DNA from: Bacteroidota bacterium
Lineage (GTDB): Bacteria; Bacteroidota; Bacteroidia; Chitinophagales; Chitinophagaceae
DNA: 36,252 nt
Assembly: GCA_018267545.1 (NCBI GenBank)
Contig: JAFDYG010000167.1
Coordinates: 1 to 36,252, forward strand
Direction: 5' to 3'
In this document: one piece after another, positions 7,821-16,800 of the stretch
Numbering within the stretch: the stretch's first letter is position 1
Layout of the letters: every line of letters begins with the position of its first letter
Made by a program: the position numbers and the translations under genes
Notes under the pieces: generated by a model
The model's input: only the letters and a program-made list of their open reading frames with translations
What the model was told of the DNA's origin: nothing
The model's database searches: none

Positions 7821-9173
7821 CTAATCCAACTTCGCAGGCGTCATCTTCGGCACCAAAAAGTGCATAATCACCCACGCCAGCAAATACGCTCCCCCACAAA
7901 CCGCAAACATGATATAATAAGCAACCTCTATCTTATTGATCGACCGATAATACACAAACATATTCTTCTGCACCAGCGCCGACAGCAAAATCCCGCCCAG
8001 CGCTCCCGCCATCCCCCCAATACCCGTCACCGACCCCGTAGCCTTCTTCGGGAACATATCCGAAACCGTAGTGAATATATTCGCGCTCCACGCCTGATGC
8101 GCCGACGCAGCAATCCCGATGATCACGACCGCCAGCCACATATTGACACTACCCGCCACCTGCGCAAACATGATCGGTAAAACCAGAAAGGCGAAAATCA
8201 ACATCGACGTCTTCCGCGCCTTGAAGTTCGCCCAGCCTTTATTGATCAGACTCATCGGCAGCCATCCACCCCAAATCCCACCAACCGTAGCCATTAAATA
8301 CACCACAGCCACAGGCAGCGCAACTTCTATATCCCCCATCTTGTACTGACTCTTCAAAAAATCCGGTAACCAAAAAAGGTAGAACCACCAGATAGGATCG
8401 GTAAGCAGCTTGCCGATCGCAAAGGCCCAGGTCTGCCGGAAACCCAATAGCTTGAACCAGGAAAATTTACGCTGCGCAGTACCTTCCTCCGCCGCCACAG
8501 TAGATTGAGCCGAAGCCTCATCACTGTTGATATAGGCCCGCTCTTCCGCAGACAGTTTCTTATGCCTTTCCGGCACCTCATATAAAAGGAACCAAAAAAT
8601 CAGCCAGATAAATCCAATAGCGCCCGTAATGATAAACGTCGCCTTCCACCCCCAGGCCGCATTGATAAAAGGAACGCTCAACGGCGCAACAATCGCCCCG
8701 ATGCCCGCACCCGAATTGAAAATAGCCGTCGCAAACGCCCGTTCCTTCTTCGGAAACCACTCGGCCACCGTCTTGATAGCCGCCGGAAAGTTTCCCGCCT
8801 CCGTTATCCCCAACGCGCTCCGCGCAACACCAAAGCCAAAAACCGTACTCGTAAACGCATGACACATCGCCGACAGACTCCAAAGGCCAGTAGCCAGCGC
8901 ATAGCCCACCTTCGTCCCCAGCTTATCGATAATTCTTCCGACAAAAAGCAGTCCGACAGCATACGCGAACTTGAACGCGATCTCCACATTGGCATAATCC
9001 GCATCGTCCCACCCCTTATCCGTAGTCAACGTCGATTTCAAAAAGCTGATCACGGACCGATCCAAATAATTGATCGTCGTAGCAAAAAACAACAACGCGC
9101 AGATCGTCCACCGAAAGCCGCCAACGGCGGTTATCTTATTGTTAGCCGGAGATATATGGGAAGCGTTAGACAT
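7821..9173 (-). CDS. MFS transporter, hexuronate (ExuT/ACS) type
   Basis: Protein of 450 residues with 12 predicted helices, of the anion:cation symporter group of the MFS. It shows RWTICALLFFATTINYLDRS at 21-40, FVGRIIDKLGTKVGYA, GITEAGNFPAAIKTVAEWFP and FNSGAGIGAI, all typical of ExuT-like hexuronate permeases. It follows kduI by 19 bp on the same strand and is the last gene of the kduD-kduI operon, so uptake of galacturonate, glucuronate or an unsaturated derivative fits both family and context. The exact substrate is inference. No exuT symbol is given because specificity in this family is hard to read. Confidence 0.88.
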   Translation of the reverse strand: MSNASHISPANNKITAVGGFRWTICALLFFATTINYLDRSVISFLKSTLTTDKGWDDADYANVEIAFKFAYAVGLLFVGRIIDKLGTKVGYALATGLWSLSAMCHAFTSTVFGFGVARSALGITEAGNFPAAIKTVAEWFPKKERAFATAIFNSGAGIGAIVAPLSVPFINAAWGWKATFIITGAIGFIWLIFWFLLYEVPERHKKLSAEERAYINSDEASAQSTVAAEEGTAQRKFSWFKLLGFRQTWAFAIGKLLTDPIWWFYLFWLPDFLKSQYKMGDIEVALPVAVVYLMATVGGIWGGWLPMSLINKGWANFKARKTSMLIFAFLVLPIMFAQVAGSVNMWLAVVIIGIAASAHQAWSANIFTTVSDMFPKKATGSVTGIGGMAGALGGILLSALVQKNMFVYYRSINKIEVAYYIMFAVCGGAYLLAWVIMHFLVPKMTPAKLD

Positions 9174-9192
9174 AGTTTCGAAAATACCACAA

Positions 9193-10023
9193 TTATCTTA
9201 AATCTGATATATTAACAATATCCATATCGGTATACGTATAATTCTCACCGGCCATACCCCAGATAAAGGAATAGTTGCTCGTCCCACAACCCGAATGTAT
9301 CGACCACGGCGGAGAAACGATCCCCTGATGATTCGCCACCAGCAAATGCCTCGTCTCCTGCGGCTGACCCATAAAATGGAAAACACGCTGCTGCTCCGGC
9401 ACATCGAAATAAAAATAAGCTTCCATCCGACGCGTATGCGTGTGAGCCGGCATCGTATTCCAAACACTGCCCGTCTTCAGGATCGTCAAGCCCATCACCA
9501 GCTGGCAGCTCTGTATCCCCTCGGCATGAATATATTTGTAGATGGTCCGCGCATTCGAAGTCTCCAGCGAACCCGTATCCACCGGCAACGCCTTTTCTTT
9601 AGGCATATACTGCACCGGATACACAGCATGCGCAGGCGCGGACAATAGATAAAAGAAAGCCGGCTCAGCCGAATCTACACTCTCGAAAGCAACTTCCTTG
9701 ACGCCCTTGCCCACATACAGACAATCCAGCTTCCCCAGCTCCTGCGACTGCCCATCCGCCAAAACCTTCCCCTTCCCGCCGACATTGATGATCCCGAGTT
9801 CCCGGCGCTGTAGAAAATACTCCGACTTCAATTCTGGATGCGTCTCCAGCACCAATCGCTTCCTAACAGGACAGGCGCCGCCCAATATCACCCGGTCATA
9901 ATGCGTATATACAAGACGGATAGTATCTTCTACGATCAGCTTATCCGTCAGAAAAGAACTGCGTAATTCTTCCGTCGTCATCCCCCGAACTTCCTTCGGG
10001 CTATGCTCGAATCTTATTTCCAT
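9193..10023 (-). CDS. kduI: 5-dehydro-4-deoxy-D-glucuronate isomerase
   Basis: Protein of 276 residues, close to the 278 of E. coli KduI. It is a bicupin with the zinc ligands H194, H196 (PAHTHTRRMEAYFYF), E201 and H243 (PPWSIHSG). The enzyme converts 5-keto-4-deoxyuronate, formed from unsaturated pectin or glycosaminoglycan uronates, to 3-deoxy-D-glycero-2,5-hexodiulosonate, the substrate of KduD, in the cytoplasm. The frame is open 46 codons further upstream, but that stretch is the translated tandem repeat; ATG at 10023 with MEIRFEHSPKEVRGM is the family start. The gene lies between kduD and the MFS gene in one operon. Confidence 0.95.
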   Translation of the reverse strand: MEIRFEHSPKEVRGMTTEELRSSFLTDKLIVEDTIRLVYTHYDRVILGGACPVRKRLVLETHPELKSEYFLQRRELGIINVGGKGKVLADGQSQELGKLDCLYVGKGVKEVAFESVDSAEPAFFYLLSAPAHAVYPVQYMPKEKALPVDTGSLETSNARTIYKYIHAEGIQSCQLVMGLTILKTGSVWNTMPAHTHTRRMEAYFYFDVPEQQRVFHFMGQPQETRHLLVANHQGIVSPPWSIHSGCGTSNYSFIWGMAGENYTYTDMDIVNISDLR

Positions 10024-10061
10024 ATTAGTTGATTTTATCGTCCCATCCTCCGCGCACAACA

Positions 10062-10136
10062 CCGCACGCGCCATCCACCGCATGCGCCATCCATCGCACG
10101 CGCCACCCACCACACGCGCCATCCACCGCACGCGCA
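10062..10136. repeat. 16-bp tandem array between kduD and kduI
   Basis: Units CCGCACGCGCCATCCA (10062), CCGCATGCGCCATCCA (10078), TCGCACGCGCCACCCA (10094) and CCACACGCGCCATCCA (10110), then a partial unit of 11 bp that stops 2 bp short of the kduD stop codon. Copies differ at one to three positions. The array makes up most of the 115-bp gap inside the operon. Confidence 0.9.
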
Positions 10137-10138
10137 GC

Positions 10139-10903
10139 CTACCTCCCCATCCATCCCCCATCCACCGTCAATACCGTCCCATGCACATAATCCGCCGCCG
10201 CCGAAGCCAAAAATACCGCCGGCCCCTTGAAATCATCCCCTTCCCCCCATCTCCCCGCCGGTATCCTATCCAAAATCGACTTGCTCCGCACCGGATCATT
10301 CCTCAACGCCTCCGTATTATCCGTATTGATATACCCCGGCGCAATCCCATTCACATTCACTCCCTGCGAAGCCCACTCATTGGCCAGCCCTTTCACCAGG
10401 CTGCCCAACGCTCCCTTGCTCGCCGCATACCCCGGAACATTGATACCTCCCTGAAACGTCAGCAGCGAACAGGTAAATATAATCTTCCCGCTCCTGCGCG
10501 CCAGCATATCACGGCCAAATTCCCGCGCCAGTATAAACGGCGCATCCAGATTGACCGACAGCACCTTATCCCAGTATTCATCCGGATGCTGCGCCGCCGG
10601 CGCACGCATTATCGTACCCGCATTATTGATCAGGATATCAATCCGCTCATGCCGGGCCTTCACCGCAGCAACAAACGCATAAAGCGAATCCCTGTCTGAC
10701 ATATCCGCCTGATACGCAAAAAACTCCCGCCCCAGCGCCCGAACCTCCCCCTCGATCTCACTCCCCTCCAGCGCCAAAGAAGCAGAAACACCGATTATAT
10801 CCGCACCCGCCTCCGCCAATCCCAGCGCCATTGAACGCCCAATCCCTTTATTACAGCCCGTTACGAGGGCAACCTTTCCCTTTAAATTAAACAGATTACT
10901 CAT
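10139..10903 (-). CDS. kduD: 2-dehydro-3-deoxy-D-gluconate 5-dehydrogenase (SDR)
   Basis: Protein of 254 residues, a classical short-chain dehydrogenase. It has TGCNKGIG at 15-22, NNAG at 93-96, catalytic S146, Y159 and K163, and the C-terminal GGWMGR ending typical of KduD. It reduces 3-deoxy-D-glycero-2,5-hexodiulosonate to 2-keto-3-deoxygluconate with NADH in the cytoplasm. It is the first gene of the kduD-kduI-MFS operon and is divergent from the second LacI gene. The neighbour kduI makes the assignment firm among the many similar SDRs; 2-deoxy-D-gluconate 3-dehydrogenase is the older name for the same family. KDG kinase and aldolase are not in the window. Confidence 0.93.
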   Translation of the reverse strand: MSNLFNLKGKVALVTGCNKGIGRSMALGLAEAGADIIGVSASLALEGSEIEGEVRALGREFFAYQADMSDRDSLYAFVAAVKARHERIDILINNAGTIMRAPAAQHPDEYWDKVLSVNLDAPFILAREFGRDMLARRSGKIIFTCSLLTFQGGINVPGYAASKGALGSLVKGLANEWASQGVNVNGIAPGYINTDNTEALRNDPVRSKSILDRIPAGRWGEGDDFKGPAVFLASAAADYVHGTVLTVDGGWMGR

Positions 10904-10934
10904 AAATTGTTAGTCAACAAGTCGTTAACTTTGG

Positions 10935-10942
10935 CAAGACTA
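10935..10942 (-). promoter_or_regulatory. Possible -7 box of the kduD operon
   Basis: On the minus strand TAGTCTTG matches TAnnTTTG at 7 of 8 positions, 31 bp before the kduD ATG. It resembles the porter box TAGTTTTG in sequence and distance. Between it and the ATG lie CGTTAAC and GTTAGTC, loosely symmetric. Confidence 0.4.
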
Positions 10943-10974
10943 CACATATATGAGGAAAAAATTGATAAAATTTA

Positions 10975-10988
10975 CGAAAACGTTTGCG
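10975..10988. promoter_or_regulatory. LacI-type operator-like site between kduD and the second LacI gene
   Basis: CGAAAACGTTTGCG is nearly symmetric around a central CG (AAAACG/CGTTT), the core form of LacI/PurR-family operators. It lies between the divergent kduD and LacI genes, directly before the 18-bp array. Autoregulation and control of kduD by the neighbouring LacI protein is the obvious inference. Confidence 0.5.
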
Positions 10989-11060
10989 GCCGCCGCCCAC
11001 AACGGCGCCGACGCCCACAACGGCGCCGCCGTCCTCAACGACGCCGACGCCCAATGCATC
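10989..11060. repeat. 18-bp tandem array upstream of the second LacI gene
   Basis: Four units in register: GCCGCCGCCCACAACGGC (10989), GCCGACGCCCACAACGGC (11007), GCCGCCGTCCTCAACGAC (11025) and GCCGACGCCCAATGCATC (11043), the last half-degenerate. The array ends 19 bp before the LacI ATG. Being a multiple of three it is open in the LacI frame. Confidence 0.88.
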
Positions 11061-11079
11061 CCGCCCAAAAGCCAAAGCA

Positions 11080-12117
11080 ATGAAATTTGAAGCCATCACC
11101 ATAAAAGACATTGCCAGGGCGCTCGACCTTTCCGTATCCACCGTCTCCAAAGCCCTGCGCGGCAGCCACGAAATCAGCGACGAGACCAAACGCCTCGTCC
11201 TTGCCTACGCCCGCGAGCACAACTATAAACCCAACCCCATCGCCCAAAGCCTGAAAAAAGGCCTCAGCAAATCCATCGGAGTCATCGTCTGTAATATCGA
11301 CAACAATTTCTTTTCCCAGGTCATCAACGGCATCGAATCCGTCGCCCGACAAAAGGACTACAACGTCATCATCACCCAAAGCCAGGAATCCTACGAACGC
11401 GAGGTCGCCAACAGCGAACACCTCTCCTCCCGCTCCGTCGACGGCCTGATCATCTCCCTATCGGCCGAAACCAAAAACGTCGACCACCTCATACGCCTCC
11501 ACCAAAAAGGCCTGCCCATCGTCTTTTTCGACCGGATCACCGACGAAATCCCCACCCACAAAGTCATCGCCAACAATTTCAAAGGCGCCTACGAAGCCAC
11601 CCGGCACCTCATACAGCAGGGCTTCCGGCACATCGCCCACATCACCAGCAGCAGCAGCCTTTCCATCACCCTCGAAAGATTCGAAGGCTACAAAAAAGCC
11701 CTCGAAGACGCCGGTCTCAAACCAGACCCGCGCTATACCAAGCTATGCCAGCACGGCGGCATGATCCCCGAAGAGACCCGCCAGGCCCTCACCGAGCTCT
11801 TGCAGTTAAACCCACAGCCCGACGCCATCTTTACCGCCAGCGACCGCCTGAGCACAACCACCCTTAGCCTGCTGCGAAAGATGCAGATTTCCGTTCCCGA
11901 TCAGATCGGCCTGGTCGGCTTCACCAACTCCATCTCCGCCGATATCTTCCACCCCGCCCTTACCTCCGTCGTTCAACCCGCCCTGGAAATGGGAACACTG
12001 TCGACCGAACTCCTCATCCAACTCATCGAAAGCAAACGACCCGTCACCGAATTCAAAAAGATCATTCTCGAAACAGACCTCAAAATCCGCGACTCCAGCC
12101 TGCGCATCAACCAGTAA
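11080..12117 (+). CDS. LacI-family transcriptional regulator (uronate side)
   Basis: Protein of 345 residues with an N-terminal helix-turn-helix (TIKDIARALDLSVSTVSKAL), hinge NYKPNPIAQSLKK and a sugar-binding-protein-like effector domain (SIGVIVCNIDNNFFSQ, FFDRITDEIP, GLVGFTNSISADIFHP). ATG at 11080 gives an N terminus equal to that of the first LacI protein (MKFEAITIKD against MKYEAITIKD). An in-frame TTG at 10984 would add 32 residues encoded by the 18-bp array, low-complexity Pro/Thr, and is judged unlikely. Divergent from kduD, so repression of the kdu operon, relieved by a uronate intermediate, is the likely role. It is a paralogue of the regulator at 6714-7745. Confidence 0.92.
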   Translation: MKFEAITIKDIARALDLSVSTVSKALRGSHEISDETKRLVLAYAREHNYKPNPIAQSLKKGLSKSIGVIVCNIDNNFFSQVINGIESVARQKDYNVIITQSQESYEREVANSEHLSSRSVDGLIISLSAETKNVDHLIRLHQKGLPIVFFDRITDEIPTHKVIANNFKGAYEATRHLIQQGFRHIAHITSSSSLSITLERFEGYKKALEDAGLKPDPRYTKLCQHGGMIPEETRQALTELLQLNPQPDAIFTASDRLSTTTLSLLRKMQISVPDQIGLVGFTNSISADIFHPALTSVVQPALEMGTLSTELLIQLIESKRPVTEFKKIILETDLKIRDSSLRINQ

Positions 12118-12188
12118 ATCATACAACCGCTCATCAATAACCTCACATTAGAATCCCATTAGTCCCACCGCACATACCCCTTTTTTCG

Positions 12189-12196
12189 TATCTTCG
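12189..12196 (+). promoter_or_regulatory. Possible -7 box of the small gene at 12209
   Basis: TATCTTCG, in the context TTTTTTCGTATCTTCGCACC, matches TAnnTTTG at 7 of 8 positions and lies 12 bp before the ATG. It could drive the small gene and the efflux genes together. Confidence 0.45.
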
Positions 12197-12208
12197 CACC
12201 ACTGACCG

Positions 12209-12604
12209 ATGTTGAAAAAGTGGATCTACATATTTACCCTTTTTTGTCTGGCTAACAGCCTGATAGCCTTCTATTCAGGCGACACCAGCACAGACCCCTC
12301 AGGCCAGCCGCAAGTAGCCGATATCGACTCGCGCGCCGGCTCCTCTACCCTGTTGGACCTCCTGATCGGCCAGATCCAAAACAACGACGAAGGAGAAGAC
12401 GGCAAAGCCCCCTTCAAAAGAGTCTTCCGTCACACCTATTCCATCGTCCGCAGCTTCGCCTTCAACGTCCAGATCCCCTTTCAAAGCGTCTTCAGCTTCT
12501 TCCGTATACCCGGCATCGTCCACCACGTCTACGGCAATCACCTGATCCGCAAACCCATCCTCCCCTCCTACTACAACTTCCTCTTCCGGCTAAGTCCATT
12601 CTGA
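12209..12604 (+). CDS. Small membrane-anchored or secreted hypothetical protein
   Basis: Protein of 131 residues that I do not recognise. Residues 5-22 (WIYIFTLFCLANSLIAFY) form one hydrophobic helix after two lysines, so it is a signal anchor or signal peptide. The middle (25-70) is Asp/Ser/Gly-rich with DLLIGQIQNNDEGEDG, and the C-terminal third is basic and aromatic (FKRVFRHTYSIVRSF, FRLSPF). A good promoter-like box upstream, normal codon use and the position 76 bp before the RND adaptor gene support a real gene, perhaps cotranscribed with the efflux system. Function unknown. Confidence 0.6.
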   Translation: MLKKWIYIFTLFCLANSLIAFYSGDTSTDPSGQPQVADIDSRAGSSTLLDLLIGQIQNNDEGEDGKAPFKRVFRHTYSIVRSFAFNVQIPFQSVFSFFRIPGIVHHVYGNHLIRKPILPSYYNFLFRLSPF

Positions 12605-12680
12605 GCAGACTCCCACCGAACCATTTAGCTGCATCCGCAAAAGATGCCAGCCTTACGTCTATTCAGAAAAAAGAAAACAC

Positions 12681-13853
12681 ATGCTCAAACTTTTATCCAT
12701 CAACCTTGGGTTGATGATCGTTCTCATACTGTCACAAACAGCCTGCACATCTTACGGTCAACCCGAACGCCCCAGCGCAGATACACTCCAGCTGCCCGTA
12801 CTCACGCTTAAAGAACGCGATACGCTCCTTCAAACTCCCTACGTAGCCGATATCCAGGCCGTAAAGAATGTCGAAATCCGCACCCGCGTCAAAGGCTTCC
12901 TCGAAACCATCTTCGTGGACGAAGGCAAGCCCGTCAAAAAAGGACAACCCCTCTTCAAGATCAATGACGAAGAATACAAGGTCGCCCTCTCGAAGGCCAA
13001 AGCCGGACTCTCCAACGCCATCGCCGCGGCCAAGTCCTCCGAGGTAGAGGTCCAGCGCGTACAGATCCTGGTAAACAAACAGGTCGTCGCCGCCTCCGAG
13101 CTGGAAGTCGCACAGGCTAAATTAGCCGCCGACAACGCCAATATCGAAGAAGCCCGCGCCGCCGTCAAAAGCGCCGAAAATCACGTCTCCTATACCCTCC
13201 TTAGAGCCCCCTTCGACGGCATCATCGACCGCATCCCCCTAAAAGCAGGCAGCCTCATCGACGAAGGCGCCCTCCTCACCACCCTCTCCGACATCAGCTC
13301 GATGTATGCTTATTTCAGCATCCCCGAGAACGAATACCTCCAATACGAACGCAGCCGCACAGCTCTCAATAACCGCACAGCATCCGATAACCACAGCCCC
13401 CACGACAACCGCAGCAACGAAGTAAAACTCATCCTCGCCGACGGCAAACCCTACGCCTATCCCGGAAAGATCGAAACCGTCGAAGGCGAGATCGAACAAA
13501 ATACCGGCTCCATCGACTACCGCGCACGCTTCCCCAACCCACAGCAGCTCCTCAGACACGGCGCCACCGGCAAGCTCTATCTATCGAATAAAATCGAAAG
13601 AGTCCTCCTGGTCCCACAACAAGCCGTTTTCGATATCCAGGATAAAAGCTATGTGTATATCGTCAACAAGGACAATACCCTAAAAATGCGAAGCTTCACC
13701 CCCCTCACCCGGATAACCGGCTGCTACGTCGTCCGCGAAGGACTACACGCCGACGAAAATATCTTGTGTGAAGGCGCACAGAACGTACGCGAAGGAATGA
13801 CCATCCAACCACGACCCGTAACGGCAGACATGCTGCAGGCGGCAAAAAAATAA
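12681..13853 (+). CDS. RND efflux periplasmic adaptor (membrane fusion protein)
   Basis: Protein of 390 residues. The N terminus is a hydrophobic signal ending at a cysteine (LSQTAC22), a probable but not canonical lipobox (Gln at -3). The HlyD/AcrA order follows: lipoyl half-motif VEIRTRVKGFLETIFVDEGKPVKKGQPLF (shown in part; 64-92), an alpha-hairpin rich in Ala/Glu/Val (about 100-168), the second lipoyl half TLLRAPFDGIIDR (172-184), then beta-barrel and membrane-proximal domains. A short Asn/Arg/His-rich insert at about 227-248 is unusual. It links the pump to the outer-membrane channel in the periplasm. The next gene starts 4 bp after its stop codon, so translation is probably coupled. Confidence 0.92.
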   Translation: MLKLLSINLGLMIVLILSQTACTSYGQPERPSADTLQLPVLTLKERDTLLQTPYVADIQAVKNVEIRTRVKGFLETIFVDEGKPVKKGQPLFKINDEEYKVALSKAKAGLSNAIAAAKSSEVEVQRVQILVNKQVVAASELEVAQAKLAADNANIEEARAAVKSAENHVSYTLLRAPFDGIIDRIPLKAGSLIDEGALLTTLSDISSMYAYFSIPENEYLQYERSRTALNNRTASDNHSPHDNRSNEVKLILADGKPYAYPGKIETVEGEIEQNTGSIDYRARFPNPQQLLRHGATGKLYLSNKIERVLLVPQQAVFDIQDKSYVYIVNKDNTLKMRSFTPLTRITGCYVVREGLHADENILCEGAQNVREGMTIQPRPVTADMLQAAKK

Positions 13854-13857
13854 TCTC

Positions 13858-16800
13858 ATGTTGCAACTATTTATCAGGCGGCCCATTCTGTCGCTGGTGA
13901 TTTCTTTAATTATACTGTTACTGGGCGTACTGGCGCTCATCGGCCTCCCCGTTACCCAATTCCCCGACATCGTTCCCCCATCGGTGACCGTCACCGCCAA
14001 TTATACCGGCGCCAACGCCGAAGTCTGTACCAAGGCAGTCGCCACCCCGCTGGAACGCGCCATCAACGGCGTACCCGGCATGACGTATATGTCTACCGTC
14101 TGTAGCAACGACGGCCTGACCGTCATCACCATCAATTTCAACGTAGGCGTCGACCCGGACCAGGCCGCCGTCAGCGTCCAAAATCGCGTGGCCACTATCC
14201 TCGACGAAATGCCCGAAGAAGTAATCCGCGCCGGCGTCACCACCGAGAAAGAAGTCAATAGCATGCTCATGTATCTGAATATCATGAGCACCGACAGCAC
14301 TCTCGACGAAAAATTCATTTATAACTTCACGGACATCAATATCCTCCAGGAGCTAAAACGCATCAACGGCGTAGGCCGCGCCGAAATCATGGGCGCCAAG
14401 GAATACTCCATGCGCGTCTGGCTGAAACCCGACCGCATGGTCGCCTACCACGTCGCAACGGACGAGGTGATACAAGCCATCCGCGACCAAAATGTCGAAG
14501 CAGCCCCCGGTAAAACCGGCCAAAGCTCCGACCGCTCCCCCCAGCCTCTCCAATACGTCCTCCGCTACCCCGGCAAGTTCTTCGAACCCACCCAGTACGA
14601 AAACATCGTCATCCGCGCCGACAGCAGCGGTTCCATCCTCCGGCTCAAAGAAATAGCCGACATCGAGTTCGGAGCCCAGACCTACAGCATGGTGTCCAAA
14701 ACCGACGGCCAGCCCTCCGCCTCCATCCTGATCAAACAACGCCCCGGCAGCAACGCCCGCGACGTCATCAACGATATCAAAAAGAAAATGGCCGAGCTAA
14801 AAGGCACCTCCTTCCCTCCCGGGATGACCTATAATGTCAACTACGACGTGTCCCGCTTCCTCGACGCTTCCATCCACGAGGTCTTGAGAACCCTCGTCGA
14901 AGCCTTCATCCTCGTATTTATCGTCGTGTTTATCTTCTTACAGGATTTCCGCTCCACCCTGATCCCAGCCCTGGCCGTACCCGTCGCCCTCATCGGCACC
15001 TTCTTCTTTATGCAGATGCTCGGATTCTCGATCAACCTGCTGACGCTCTTTGCCCTCGTCCTGGCCATCGGCATCGTCGTCGACAACGCCATCGTCGTCG
15101 TCGAAGCAGTACACTATAAGATGACCGAAGAACACCTCAGCGCCATGGACGCTACTCTCAGCGCCATGAAGTCGATCAGCGGCGCCCTCGTCGCCATCAC
15201 CCTCGTGATGTCCGCCGTATTCCTGCCCGTCGCCTTTATGGAAGGCCCCGTAGGCGTATTCTATCGCCAGTTCTCTCTGACGCTCGCGATCTCCATCGTG
15301 ATCTCCGGTATCAACGCCCTCACCCTGACACCCGCCCTCTGCGCCATCCTGCTAAGACACGCAAAACCCGGAAAAAGGACCTTCCTCCAACGCCTCTTCT
15401 CCGGCTTCAACAAACGCTACGACAAGCTATCTAACGGCTACGTACGCCTCCTGCTGAGAATCGCCGGCAGAAAAGGGGTCACCGTGGCCCTGCTGCTCTT
15501 CTTCTTCCTGGCTACCTGGGGCTTTAGCGCCATTCTCCCCGGCGGCTTCATCCCAACCGAAGACCAGGGGATGATCTATGTCAACGTAACCACGCCACCC
15601 GGCTCCACCGTCGAACGCACCGAGCAGGTCCTGACTCAAGTCCAAAACGTAGCGTCCAAACTCGAAACCGTCGAATCCGTCTCCACCCTCGCCGGCTATA
15701 GCCTGGTGAACGAGGTTGCCGGCGCCTCCTACGGCATGGCCATGATCAATCTCAAACCATGGGGAAGCCGCAAATCGTCGCTAAACGAGGTCATCCGCGA
15801 GCTCGAAAGAAAAACCCGCGACGTCGGCGATGCGGCGATACAATATTTCCCGCCGCCCACCATCCCCGGCTTCGGTAACGCCAGCGGCTTCGAAATCCGC
15901 CTCCTCGACCGCTCCGGCTCGGACGATTTCCAAAAGACCGCAGCCGTCACCACCCAATTCATCGACGCTCTCAATAAAACTCCAGAAATCGCCGGCGCCT
16001 TCAGCACCTTCGACGCCAGCTTCCCACAATACCTCATCCACGTCGACCAGGCCGTCGCCGCCCAAAAAGGCATCACCATCGACAAAACCATGGAGACGCT
16101 CCAAACTCTCATGGGCAGCTATTACGCATCTAATTTCATTCGCTTCGGACAAATGTATAAAGTGATGGTACAAGCCTCACCCGAATTCCGGACCAAACCC
16201 GAAGACGTCCTCCGCCTGCACGTCAAAAACAATAAAGGAGAAATGGTGCCCCTCGGCACCTTTGTCCGTATGGAGAAGATCCACGGACCCGAACAGCTCA
16301 CCCGGTACAATATGTATACCTCCGCCATGATCACCGGCGACGCAGCCCCCGGCCATAGCAGCGGCGACGCCATCGCCGCCATCGCCCGTACCGGCAAGGA
16401 AAAGCTGCCCCGCGGCTATAGCTTCGACTGGTCAGGTATGACCCGCGAACAGATCCTCTCCGGCAACCAGGCCATTTTCATCTTTCTGATCTGTCTGCTC
16501 TTCGTCTATCTGCTCCTGGCAGCTCAATACGAAAGCTTCCTCCTGCCCCTGCCCGTGATCCTTTCTCTGCCTACAGGTATCTTCGGCGCCTTTTTCTTCC
16601 TGAAAATCGCCGGCCTCGAAAATAACATCTATGCCCAGGTAGCCCTCGTCATGCTGATCGGTCTGCTCGGGAAAAACGCCATCCTGATCGTGGAATTCGC
16701 TATCCAACATCAAAAGGCAGGAGCCTCGCCCCTTATGGCCGCCATCGAAGGGGCCAAAGAAAGACTAAGACCCATCCTGATGACCTCCCTGGCCTTCGTG

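Noticed and set aside
9193-10161. 46-codon N-terminal extension of KduI
   Set aside because: It consists of the translated 16-bp array; the family start is at 10023.
10062-11060. CRISPR-like arrays
   Set aside because: The repeats are direct and contiguous with no spacers, units are 16-18 bp, and no cas genes are near.
10984-11079. TTG start that would extend the second LacI protein by 32 residues
   Set aside because: The extension is translated repeat; the ATG at 11080 matches the N terminus of the paralogue exactly.
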